A stretch of 53,054 nt of DNA, from positions 1 to 53,054 of the forward strand of contig JBCBRU010000003.1 in NCBI GenBank assembly GCA_039819565.1, written 5' to 3'. The notes beneath the pieces were generated by a model. It was not told the DNA's origin. It worked only from the letters and a program-made list of their open reading frames with translations, and searched no databases. This document shows, one piece after another, positions 8,125 to 16,039 of this stretch. Positions within the stretch are counted from its first letter, which is position 1. Each line of letters begins with the position of its first letter. The position numbers and the translations under genes are program-made. Source of the stretch: JAHQVK01 sp039819565 (GTDB lineage: Bacteria > Myxococcota > Kuafuiibacteriia > Kuafuiibacteriales > Kuafuiibacteriaceae).

Positions 8125-9747
8125 CTAGTAAAGGTCGGTGAACGAGACCTGAACGGACCGGAGGGTCCGGCCACCGGCCGCCACCGTGCTCCCGGTGGTC
8201 CTCTCGAGCTCCGAACCTCGGAAGTAGTACGGCCGGGCGACGAAGGTCTCGACGGTGTCCTCGGGGACCGCGAAGTATAGGGGCGCGCTTAGCCCCTCGA
8301 GGTGGCGACCGTGAAGATACATCACCAGAGCGTGCTCAGTGGAGTGATAGCCGTTTTTCCATTCGTTGCACTTGAAGGTGTCGTTGGGGGGCCCCTGGTA
8401 GACCGGCTGGCCTTGGGGCGTCAGGCCCGTGAAGACTTCGAAGTTCCACTGTCGATCGACGTAGGCGTCCAGCCAAGCCTGCCCCGAAGAGGCGAGGCGA
8501 TCGGTGTAGGCGCCGCTGGCTAGGTTGCGGGTGGCCGCCATCTGCTCGGCTTCGGCGTAGATCCACCAGTCTGAACCCCCCTCATTCTGGGTCGCGGAGG
8601 TGGGTCGCTTCATCCAACGTTGTCCGTCGTGGGCACGGGCGATCCAGGTGTCGACATGCTCGTCGAGCCACTGTTGAAAGGGATGATCGGAGAGCCGCTT
8701 GTCGACCTCCAGCAGCATCCAATAAGCCTTTAAGGTGTGGCCGAAGTCCACGTGGCGGGTCCGGTACTGGCCCTTCTTGGTGGAGACGCCCCAGAAGATC
8801 CCGTCCTGCCAGAAATGGCGAATCATCGCATCACTGAGCCGGCGAAGGTCGTCGAGGGCCTCGGCCCGGCGGCTCTCCTCGGAGAGGACAGGTTGCGCGA
8901 GCAGCAGGAACGCGTTGATCGCGTCCAGCTGGGCTACGAGTTCCCAACCCCCGTCCTGCTCCTGATCGACCTCGGAGAGGAGGTCCGGCGAGCGGCCATC
9001 GCGGATGCGCTCAGCGTCGGCGTCCCAGAAGGTGCTCGGGTCGAAGAGGAGGTCGCGCAAGGACAGGAGCGCCGCTTCCGCTTCGGGGTCTCGGGTCACG
9101 AAAAACCACGCGGCCATGCCGAGGGCGCAATACGCCGTATCCTGCGCATACTTCGGTCCCTCGAGCGCGGAGCCATCCTCACGGAGACGTTCGTGACAGC
9201 CGCCCCGGGGATCGACCGCGTGATCCAAGAGCCATCGCACCCCGAGCCCCGCTCGCTCGAGGAGGGCGGCCTCCCCGGTGAGGAGGTAGCCCATGGCGTA
9301 GGCATAGATCTGGCGCGAGATCATGCGGGGACGCCGCTCGCTCCGGCCGGCAGGGCGCCCCGAGCGCCCGCGGAAGGTGGGATAGTTGCCGGGCGGGGTC
9401 CCCAGAGCGTCGTCCTGCATCCAGAACGGACGGACGTCTTCGACCCAGTGGGTCTTCCAGCGATCTCCGGCGAGGACGTCGGGTACCGCTCCGGTGGCTG
9501 GGACGTGCGCGTAGCCTGAGGGGCCCGCGTCAGGAGAGCTTGCGTCGCCTGCTCCCGCGTCGGGGGCGGCCGCGTCGGCAGCGCCGGTATCTGCGACCCC
9601 GGCGTCGGAGTTCGGGTTGACCCCGGCGTCGAGGACCCCGCCCGCATCCGAGGGGGAAGGGGGAGCGTCGTCACCGCAGGCCGCGACCAGGGCCATGACG
9701 AGAACGAGTGAGAAGAGCACTGCGCGCCGAGAGGAGGTGAGGTTCAT
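8125..9747 (-). CDS. Lipoprotein with AGE-type (alpha/alpha)6 barrel, N-acylglucosamine 2-epimerase-like
   Basis: The 540-residue protein has a lipoprotein signal ending 'LVAACGDD', then a Pro/Asp/Ala/Gly linker with many 'DAG' units. A helical-barrel domain follows. Motifs resembling the AGE epimerase superfamily are 'RHVDFGHTLKAYWMLLEV', 'GGSDWWIYAEAEQMAA' and 'CNEWKNGYHSTEHALVMY', the last two matching the 'WW..aEa' and 'WK.pYH..RA' signatures of sugar 2-epimerases. Its ATG overlaps the malG stop (ATGA), so it is the last gene of the maltose-type operon. A secreted, lipid-anchored member is odd for a family that is usually cytoplasmic; a glycoside hydrolase of the same fold is a fair alternative. 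The TAG stop lies in the CTAG flanking the IS element. Confidence 0.75.
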   Translation of the reverse strand: MNLTSSRRAVLFSLVLVMALVAACGDDAPPSPSDAGGVLDAGVNPNSDAGVADTGAADAAAPDAGAGDASSPDAGPSGYAHVPATGAVPDVLAGDRWKTHWVEDVRPFWMQDDALGTPPGNYPTFRGRSGRPAGRSERRPRMISRQIYAYAMGYLLTGEAALLERAGLGVRWLLDHAVDPRGGCHERLREDGSALEGPKYAQDTAYCALGMAAWFFVTRDPEAEAALLSLRDLLFDPSTFWDADAERIRDGRSPDLLSEVDQEQDGGWELVAQLDAINAFLLLAQPVLSEESRRAEALDDLRRLSDAMIRHFWQDGIFWGVSTKKGQYRTRHVDFGHTLKAYWMLLEVDKRLSDHPFQQWLDEHVDTWIARAHDGQRWMKRPTSATQNEGGSDWWIYAEAEQMAATRNLASGAYTDRLASSGQAWLDAYVDRQWNFEVFTGLTPQGQPVYQGPPNDTFKCNEWKNGYHSTEHALVMYLHGRHLEGLSAPLYFAVPEDTVETFVARPYYFRGSELERTTGSTVAAGGRTLRSVQVSFTDLY

Positions 9748-10577
9748 CCTTTGACCCCTCCCGCCGTGAGGCCTCCCACCAGCTGCTTTTGCAGGGCGAA
9801 GAAGAGGATGACCACCGGGATGGACACGAGGATGGCCCCGGCCGAGAAGTACCCCCACTCGGTGCTGTGTGCTCCCACCATCTGCTTGAGACCCACCGGA
9901 AGGGTGTAACCTTCCTCCCGATTCATGAAGGTCGCGGCGAGGATGAACTCGTTCCAGGCCGTCATGAACGAGAAGAGCGCCGTCACCGCCACCGCCGGGA
10001 GACTCAAGGGGAGCATGATGCGCCAGAAGATCATGCCCCGAGTGGCCCCGTCCATCAGAGCTGCCTCTTCGAGGTCCTTGGGGATGGTGTCGAAATATCC
10101 TTTGAGCATCCACACGCAGAAGGGAATGGCGGTGGTCGCGTAGAGAAGCACCAGACCCGGCAGCATGTCGAGAAGCCCGAGTCCATCCATGATGTTATAG
10201 AGGGGCACCATCATCAAGACCCCGGGGAACATCTGCACGACCAGGAAGGCGATCATCCCCGTGCTGCGTCCCGGGAACTTGAAGCGGCTGAGCGCGTACG
10301 CGGCGGTGCAGGCCAGGAAAACGCCAAGCAAAGTGGTCGCGGCCGAAACCAGGATGCTGTTGATCCCCCACACCACGAAGGGGCGGTCCGTGAATAGATG
10401 AAAGAAGTTCCCGAAGCTGGGATTCTCGGGGAGGGGGTTCAGGCTGCTGTCGAAGCCCTGACTGGGCGAGAAGGCCATCTTGACGACCCACATCACCGGG
10501 AAGAGTGTGGCCAGACTGAAGAGGACCAGAAAGACGTTCTTGAGTACCCCGCCAAAGCGGGTTCTGTCCTGGGTCAT
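9744..10577 (-). CDS. malG: Maltose/maltodextrin ABC transporter permease MalG
   Basis: This 277-residue protein is an inner-membrane permease with six predicted membrane segments, starting with 'VFLVLFSLATLFPVMWVV'. The cytoplasmic EAA loop that docks on the ATPase is visible as 'EEAALMDGATRGMIFWRIMLP'. The ending 'QLVGGLTAGGVKG' is very close to the MalG C-terminus known to contact MalK. Its ATG overlaps the malF stop by four bases (ATGA), and its own stop overlaps the next gene in the same way. It pairs with MalF to import maltodextrins. Similar permeases for trehalose or other alpha-glucosides exist, but the surrounding amylases favour maltodextrin. Confidence 0.93.
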   Translation of the reverse strand: MTQDRTRFGGVLKNVFLVLFSLATLFPVMWVVKMAFSPSQGFDSSLNPLPENPSFGNFFHLFTDRPFVVWGINSILVSAATTLLGVFLACTAAYALSRFKFPGRSTGMIAFLVVQMFPGVLMMVPLYNIMDGLGLLDMLPGLVLLYATTAIPFCVWMLKGYFDTIPKDLEEAALMDGATRGMIFWRIMLPLSLPAVAVTALFSFMTAWNEFILAATFMNREEGYTLPVGLKQMVGAHSTEWGYFSAGAILVSIPVVILFFALQKQLVGGLTAGGVKG

Positions 10578-12520
10578 TCGAAGGCTCCCTTCGTGGCCCC
10601 TGTGATCCGGTTGGTGACCAGGGTGAAGGCGAGGAGGATAAGGAAAATGATCATCGAATAGGCCGCGGCGTACCCGGGGCGGTCGAACTCGAAGGCCCAC
10701 CGGTAAGCCTCGGTGATGAGGATGTCCGTGGCTCCGTTGGGCGCCCCTCCGCTCACCAGATAGATGATGTTGAACATGTTGAAGGTCCACACGGTGCCCA
10801 CTATGACGGCGGGGACCAGGGCGGGTAGGAGGAGCGGGAACGTGATCTTGCTGAAGCGCTGCCAACGCGAGGCGCCGTCCACTCGAGCCGCCTCATAGAG
10901 GTCCGTGGGGATGCTCTGGAGAGCCCCGAGGCTCACCACCATCATGAAGGGGAAGCCAAGCCAGGTGTTGGTGGCGACGTTGGCGGTGAAGGCCGGCCAG
11001 AAGGTCTGAAACCAGGACATGCCTTCCACTCCGAAGACCTCTAGGAACGCATTCACGGCTCCAAACTGCTTGTGGAACATGCTCTTCCAGATGAGAGCGG
11101 TGATGTAGTTGGGGATCGCCCAAGGTACGACGAGGATGACCCGATAGATGCCCTTTGCTTTGAGCATCTGGTCGTTGAGAAGGAGCGCCAACCCCAAGCC
11201 GATGCCCACGTGCAGGATCTCATTCGAGATCGTCCAGAGGAGCGTGACTCCTAGGGTGAAGTAGAAGTTGCGCGGGTCATAGATGTTTCCGTCGGAGAGA
11301 ATGTCTACGTAGTTTTGAAGACCGACGAACTGAAACTCGTTGTAGACCCGACTCTGGAAGCTGAGAGCCACACCGTAGGTCACGGGAATGAAGACCAGGA
11401 CGATGAGCCCCAGCATGGCTGGGCTCATGTAGGCGTAGGCCGAGCGGTGCCGATAGAGCGATCGACCGGCGCGCTCGAGGCGCCCGGTCAACCCCAGGAG
11501 CAGGAGCCCGAGGCCCAAAAGGCCAGCCCCGAGACCCCAGCGGAAAATGGTGGTGCGCTCGCCCCGACTGCGTTCGCCTAAGAAGGCGAGGGCGGTGTCG
11601 ACGGTGAAGCCGTCGGCCTCCACGCGTCTCACTTCGTCGGAGCGCGTGGTCGAGGCCACCGTCGAGGACCGCACTTCGGCCACGCGACCGGTGCTGCGGC
11701 CCTCCTCGTCGAGGCTCAAGTGGGTGGCCAGATCTGCGAGATGGTCCGCGGACGCCCCTCGCAGCAAGCCCGCTTTCGCAAGCCCTCCGACGACCGTCCC
11801 CACGGCGTCGGCGCGCTTGAGTCTCAGCCCGTCGCGCCAGCCCTGCAGGTGATCGAGCTGGGTGACGAACATGATGGCGAAGAGAGCCACGGCGGCCACG
11901 CTGGCTCCGAAGCCGCCGACCAGCCGAGCGATGGGAATGAACGTCAAAAACGCGAAGAGACCAAAGATGGCGAGGAAAATGGGAAACGGTGCGGACGCAT
12001 GCCCGGCCGGAAGTCGGACCTCGGCCATGGCTCGGAACTTTCGGGGGCTCGCCGGCGCCCGAGCCACCATCTCCTCGGCCTGACGCTCGGCAGAGGCGGT
12101 CGGATAAGGATCGCGCTCGAGCTCTGGATGTTTCTCGCGCTCGGCCAGGTTCTTGTCGACGTCGGTCTTCATGGCCCGAGCAGCGTCGAAGAGCGCCTTG
12201 TCACTCAGACTCTCCCGGTCGAGCCGGCTCCCGGCGCGCTCCGGGTCCGAATGGGCCAGGAACTTGGCCCGTACGAGAACCAGAGCTTCGTCGAGACCGC
12301 CGTGGGTCTTTAGGCTTTCGATCAGGGTTTGGGTCGCGCCTTTATCGACGTCCTTTGCAAGTTCTCTTTCGGCTGTCCAGGCAAGAGCCCGGGCCGTGAT
12401 CACCGCTCGGTCCCGCTCGAAGCGGCGGCCGTCGGCGTCTTGAATGACGTGAGCCAGAACGTAGAGAAGAAGGGTCGTGGCCCCCGCCGCGAGGGCTAAG
12501 AAGCCCGTCCGGTGGTTCAT
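10574..12520 (-). CDS. malF: Maltose/maltodextrin ABC permease MalF with a large N-terminal sensor-like extension
   Basis: Residues 362-648 are a standard MalF-type permease ('MSPAMLGLIVLVFIPVTYGV', EAA loop 'EAARVDGASRWQRFSKITFP' at about 543-562, end 'TNRITGATKGAFE'). Ahead of it lies an unusual region of about 350 residues. It has a membrane segment at 5-25 and a periplasmic domain at about 26-178 containing 'KFLAHSDPERAG', reminiscent of Cache/PDC sensor domains. Two further membrane segments lie at 180-200 and 203-222, a polar domain at about 223-327, and another membrane segment at 328-346. The total of 648 residues compares with about 300 for a core permease. ATG 12520 overlaps the malK stop. 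There is no frameshift or break between the regions, so the fusion looks real. Coupling of sensing to transport is inference. Confidence 0.9.
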   Translation of the reverse strand: MNHRTGFLALAAGATTLLLYVLAHVIQDADGRRFERDRAVITARALAWTAERELAKDVDKGATQTLIESLKTHGGLDEALVLVRAKFLAHSDPERAGSRLDRESLSDKALFDAARAMKTDVDKNLAEREKHPELERDPYPTASAERQAEEMVARAPASPRKFRAMAEVRLPAGHASAPFPIFLAIFGLFAFLTFIPIARLVGGFGASVAAVALFAIMFVTQLDHLQGWRDGLRLKRADAVGTVVGGLAKAGLLRGASADHLADLATHLSLDEEGRSTGRVAEVRSSTVASTTRSDEVRRVEADGFTVDTALAFLGERSRGERTTIFRWGLGAGLLGLGLLLLGLTGRLERAGRSLYRHRSAYAYMSPAMLGLIVLVFIPVTYGVALSFQSRVYNEFQFVGLQNYVDILSDGNIYDPRNFYFTLGVTLLWTISNEILHVGIGLGLALLLNDQMLKAKGIYRVILVVPWAIPNYITALIWKSMFHKQFGAVNAFLEVFGVEGMSWFQTFWPAFTANVATNTWLGFPFMMVVSLGALQSIPTDLYEAARVDGASRWQRFSKITFPLLLPALVPAVIVGTVWTFNMFNIIYLVSGGAPNGATDILITEAYRWAFEFDRPGYAAAYSMIIFLILLAFTLVTNRITGATKGAFE

Positions 12521-13584
12521 AGGAGGGAACTCCCGCTCTCTCGCTCGAAGAGGTGCGCCTCCTCGAGTTCCACCCCCACCCGAACCGTGTCTCCGATGCG
12601 GACCTGAGTGTCGGGCGAGAGCTGTGACGTCACGGCCTGGCCCTCGACCTCTCCGAGGGCATGGACCACGGACCCGAGAGGCTCCAGAACTTCGACGGAG
12701 AGAGGAAGACTGTTCTCTTCGTCCGGGCTCTCGAACATGTGCTCGGGCCGGATTCCGAGACTCAGCAGACTATGCTCTCCGATCGCACTCTTCATTCGCT
12801 CCGGGATGGGAATGGAGAAGCCCCGCCCGAAGAGACGGCCCTCGCCCACCTCCACGTCGAAGAAGTTCATGCTTGGGGAGCCGATGAAGCCGCCCACGAA
12901 GGTGTTGGCCGGCCGCCGATATAGATCCAGCGGCGCCCCCACCTGCTGCACCACCCCCATGCTCATCACCACAATGTGGCTCGCGAGGGTCATGGCCTCC
13001 ACCTGGTCGTGGGTGACGTAGACGGTGGTCGTACCCAAGCGGCGGTGGAGCTTCGCGATCTCGGCCCGCATGGCCACGCGGAGCTTGGCGTCGAGGTTCG
13101 ACAAGGGCTCGTCGAAGAGGAACACGGCGGGCTGACGAACGATGGCTCGACCCATCGCCACCCGCTGACGCTGACCGCCGGAGAGCTGCTTGGGCTTTCG
13201 ATCGAGATAGTCTTCGAGGCCGAGAATCCCGGCCGCCTCCGACACCCGTCGATCTATCTCCGCCTTGTCCATCTTGCGGAGCTTCAGTCCGAAACTGATG
13301 TTGTCGCGGACGGTCATGTGCGGGTACAGCGCGTAGCTTTGGAAGACCATCGCCACGTCGCGATCCCGTGGGGAGAGGTCGTTGACCACCTTCCCGCCGA
13401 TCTCGAGGGTGCCTCCGCTGATCTCTTCGAGACCTGCGATCATGCGGAGGGTGGTCGACTTACCGCATCCGGAGGGTCCCACCAGGACCACGAAGTCACC
13501 GTCCCCGATGTTCAGGTTGACGTCGCGTACGGCGGTGACGTCGCCGTAGCGCTTGAAGACGTTCTCGAGGGTGACGGAGGCCAT
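12517..13584 (-). CDS. malK: Maltose-type ABC transporter ATPase MalK
   Basis: The 355-residue ATPase shows Walker A 'GPSGCGKST' (about 36-44), the Q-loop 'MVFQSYALYPHMTV', signature 'LSGGQRQRVAMGRA', Walker B 'AVFLFDEPLSNLDA' and the His switch 'YVTHDQVEAMT'. A C-terminal TOBE/MOP region follows ('SLGIRPEHM'), typical of the CUT1 sugar importers. It is a peripheral membrane protein energising MalF-MalG. ATG 13584 follows the malE stop by two bases and has GGGAGCGAGG upstream inside malE. Its stop overlaps the malF start. Family members can be shared between sugar transporters, but here the partners are adjacent. Confidence 0.95.
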   Translation of the reverse strand: MASVTLENVFKRYGDVTAVRDVNLNIGDGDFVVLVGPSGCGKSTTLRMIAGLEEISGGTLEIGGKVVNDLSPRDRDVAMVFQSYALYPHMTVRDNISFGLKLRKMDKAEIDRRVSEAAGILGLEDYLDRKPKQLSGGQRQRVAMGRAIVRQPAVFLFDEPLSNLDAKLRVAMRAEIAKLHRRLGTTTVYVTHDQVEAMTLASHIVVMSMGVVQQVGAPLDLYRRPANTFVGGFIGSPSMNFFDVEVGEGRLFGRGFSIPIPERMKSAIGEHSLLSLGIRPEHMFESPDEENSLPLSVEVLEPLGSVVHALGEVEGQAVTSQLSPDTQVRIGDTVRVGVELEEAHLFERESGSSLL

Positions 13585-13586
13585 CT

Positions 13587-14783
13587 CTATCGCCTCGCTC
13601 CCGCCACGAGCTCGGAGACCTCGGCCTGGGCGGGGGCCGCGGCCGCCTCGGGGGCGACCTTGCCGTTGATGACCTTGTTCATCATCGTCGTGGCTGGCGT
13701 CCACACCATGCGCATGGCGGGGGTGTTGGGGGTGGGGACGCTCTTCGCGAGCTGCGAGAGGAACACGGACAGGACGGGATCCTTCTTCACCGCCGGGTCC
13801 TCATAGACTTCCCGGCGGGCTGTCGTTTGGCGTCCGTCCTTGGCCATCACGAGCCCTGCTTCAACGCTGGTGAGGTGCTTCATGACTTCGAAAGCCGCCT
13901 TCTTGTCCTTCGCGCGGGCGCTCATGATCACGCCTTCGGCAGTGAGGAAAGGACGAGGGGCTTCGCCGTTCTTCGAGATGGTGGGAAGCGGAGCCACCGC
14001 GTACTTTACCGACGGGTCAATCTCGCCGAGAAACCACGGTCCGTTGATGACCATCCCCACCTTGCCTCGGTTGAAGAGGGTGGTGACGAGGGTGCTGCTG
14101 ATCTCCTGGGGCATGATGCCCGATGCGTGGGCCAGCTCCTGCGCGAAGGCGAGGGATTGGACCACGGACGGCGTGTCCAGGGTGGGCTTACCTTTGCCGT
14201 CGAAGACACGACCGCCGAAGCCCTGCATCCAGGCTCCGTGGTACCAGAAATTGGCGTTCTCATAGGCGAGGCCGAACTTCTCGGCCTTCGCATCGGTGAG
14301 CTTCTTGCCGAGGGCCACGAGCTCGTCGGTGGTCTTGGGCGGCGTCTCGACGAGCTGCTTGTTGTAGATGAGGGCCACCATCTTGAAGGCGATGGGCAGA
14401 CCGAACACGGCGTCGTCGTAGGTGAGCGCCTCTAGCGTAGGCGGCAGGAAAGCCTGCTCGAGCTCTTCGTCCAACCAAAAATCGAGGGGTTCAATGAGCT
14501 CGCTCGCCGCCCAATCTCCGAGTCGGTCCTGGGCGAAGATGAACAAGTCAGGACCTCGCCCCCGCGGAATGGCGGCGGTGATCTTGTCGGCGAAGGCATC
14601 GTAGGGCACCGCGAGAAGCTGGATGCGCACGTCCTTCTGAGAAGAGTTGAAACTCTCCACGACCTTCTCGAGGGCTTTGCGCTCTCCCGCGCGATACGCG
14701 TGCCAGAGCACGACGTCAGCGGCGAAGACAGGGAGAGAGAGACAGGTAACGGCGGCGGCGACGAAAGCAAGTAGCTTCTTCAT
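13587..14783 (-). CDS. malE: Maltose/maltodextrin-binding periplasmic protein MalE
   Basis: The 398-residue protein has a classical signal peptide ('MKKLLAFVAAAVTCLSLPVFA' region, cleavage likely after 'VFA') without a lipobox Cys. It then follows the solute-binding protein fold: 'VVLWHAYRAGERKALEKVV', 'ITAAIPRGRGPDLFIFAQD', 'AVFGLPIAFKMVALIYNK' and 'RGKVGMVINGPWFLGEI'. The last is the MalE-type 'INGPW' ligand segment. It delivers maltodextrins to MalFGK. It ends with an Ala-rich tail. ATG 14783 overlaps the stop of the upstream DOMON-like gene (ATGA), and malK follows two bases later. Confidence 0.93.
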   Translation of the reverse strand: MKKLLAFVAAAVTCLSLPVFAADVVLWHAYRAGERKALEKVVESFNSSQKDVRIQLLAVPYDAFADKITAAIPRGRGPDLFIFAQDRLGDWAASELIEPLDFWLDEELEQAFLPPTLEALTYDDAVFGLPIAFKMVALIYNKQLVETPPKTTDELVALGKKLTDAKAEKFGLAYENANFWYHGAWMQGFGGRVFDGKGKPTLDTPSVVQSLAFAQELAHASGIMPQEISSTLVTTLFNRGKVGMVINGPWFLGEIDPSVKYAVAPLPTISKNGEAPRPFLTAEGVIMSARAKDKKAAFEVMKHLTSVEAGLVMAKDGRQTTARREVYEDPAVKKDPVLSVFLSQLAKSVPTPNTPAMRMVWTPATTMMNKVINGKVAPEAAAAPAQAEVSELVAGARR

Positions 14784-15946
14784 GGGGACGGACTCCTCGA
14801 GAACCGTACGAGGGCTCCGGGGCGTATCCGCTCTCCGCCCTCGACCACGGTGGCCAAGATGAACTTGGGATGGATGGCGGTGACGACGACGCGGGCGACC
14901 ACGTCGCTCGCCTCAATGACGTCTCCAATCGAAAAAACATTCACGTCCTCGATCTTCTCGAGGACCACGAGCTCGTCTTTGACCTGCTCGACCCGGGCGG
15001 TCTGCCCTGGCGGTCGGCCGTTCCGGGCTTCGACTCCGGGCAGGGGAGCACCCGCAGCCGATTCAGCTCTCAGTCGGGCCTCAGGGTCGACATACACCGC
15101 CGGGAGCGAGGCCAAGCGACGCGTTCTGTCGTCGTAGGCCGCGAGCAGGCTCTCCTGCCGCATCCCCTTGGGGACGAGGACGTCGACGACGAAGGGATGA
15201 AAGCGGCCGAGTCCACCTCCACCTAGCGCGAGAGGTTCGGCCACGGTGACCACCGGCATGGTGAGAGCGTTCTGGATGCTCCCGCCGGTGAGGCGATCGA
15301 AGGCGTCGAAGGTGTTCTCCCACACTGCGCCGCTCACCATCACGGCAAAGCCCCAGGAGGGATCGGGGGCCTTCCCGAGGGACGCAATGGGAACGCGGGC
15401 CTCTGCGATGTTCTTGAATCCCCGGACCTTCGGAACCAGAACTCTCTCGGATGGGCCCCATTCCCGCAGGAGTGATTGCAGATAGAAGGGACGGGGAGTC
15501 GGGACCACGGCAACGTCCCAGGCGCTCTTGGGGTCCAGCTGGACGTTGCGGCCCGGGAGAGATTCGGTGACCCCGTCGCCGGGGGTATGATCGATATAGA
15601 TGTCGACGTGTTGGACGAAGAGCCCATTGTCGAGCTCGAAGCGCTGAGCTTCGGTGCGTCGCGTCTCCGGCGGACGCCAGAGCGGCTTGCCGAGCTCCAC
15701 CTTAAAGACCAGTTCGTCCCCCTCCCGGCTCACCGAGAAGGTACGGAGGTCGAAGCTGTTGCGTCGATACGCTTGGTTCGATGGATATACGTAGCTACCC
15801 GGCCCGTGATCGTCTCGAGCTGGGTCGACGAAGCTCGCCGAGAACGGCACGAGTGCCTCGCCGCGGGCGGGGCTCTCCCAAGCCCAACCTAACAAGAGTG
15901 CGAGCGCCCCGGTGCGGGCGTAGATGTACGGTTTGTGCGCGACCAC
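14780..15946 (-). CDS. Glucodextranase C-terminal (DOMON-like) domain protein with extra C-terminal domain
   Basis: The protein of about 388 residues has a signal peptide and then 'DPARDDHGPGSYVYPSNQAY', the signature of the Glucodextran_C/DOMON-like family, with 'SFDLRTFSVSREGDELVFKV' and 'SWGFAVMVSGAVWENTFDAFD' further on. In known enzymes this domain is a carbohydrate-binding or surface-attachment module. A C-terminal 60-70 residues ('RVEQVKDELVVLEKIEDVNV', 'GDVIEASD') resembles small beta domains seen at the end of FlgT-type proteins. The start is a GTG. The one at 15946 has GGGGAG a few bases upstream; an in-frame GTG at 15958 is the alternative. Its stop overlaps the malE ATG. A role in holding or delivering glucan to MalE is inferred from this coupling. 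Confidence 0.75.
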   Translation of the reverse strand: MVAHKPYIYARTGALALLLGWAWESPARGEALVPFSASFVDPARDDHGPGSYVYPSNQAYRRNSFDLRTFSVSREGDELVFKVELGKPLWRPPETRRTEAQRFELDNGLFVQHVDIYIDHTPGDGVTESLPGRNVQLDPKSAWDVAVVPTPRPFYLQSLLREWGPSERVLVPKVRGFKNIAEARVPIASLGKAPDPSWGFAVMVSGAVWENTFDAFDRLTGGSIQNALTMPVVTVAEPLALGGGGLGRFHPFVVDVLVPKGMRQESLLAAYDDRTRRLASLPAVYVDPEARLRAESAAGAPLPGVEARNGRPPGQTARVEQVKDELVVLEKIEDVNVFSIGDVIEASDVVARVVVTAIHPKFILATVVEGGERIRPGALVRFSRSPSP

Positions 15947-15982
15947 GGAGCTCCCCACCTTGGCGCGAACGAGGGCTTGAAC

Positions 15983-16011
15983 GGGGGTGAGGCGCGCCTC
16001 GCCTCACCCCC
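15983..16011 (-). terminator. Strong hairpin between two genes of the glucan operon
   Basis: A perfect 12-base stem (15983-15994 with 16000-16011) closes a five-base loop. It lies just after the stop of the lipoprotein gene at 16040 and before the DOMON-like gene. No T run follows on the reverse strand. It may be an attenuating or mRNA-protecting hairpin rather than a full terminator. Confidence 0.55.
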
Positions 16012-16039
16012 GCGTTCAGTTAGTGAGTGAACCGGTCGC

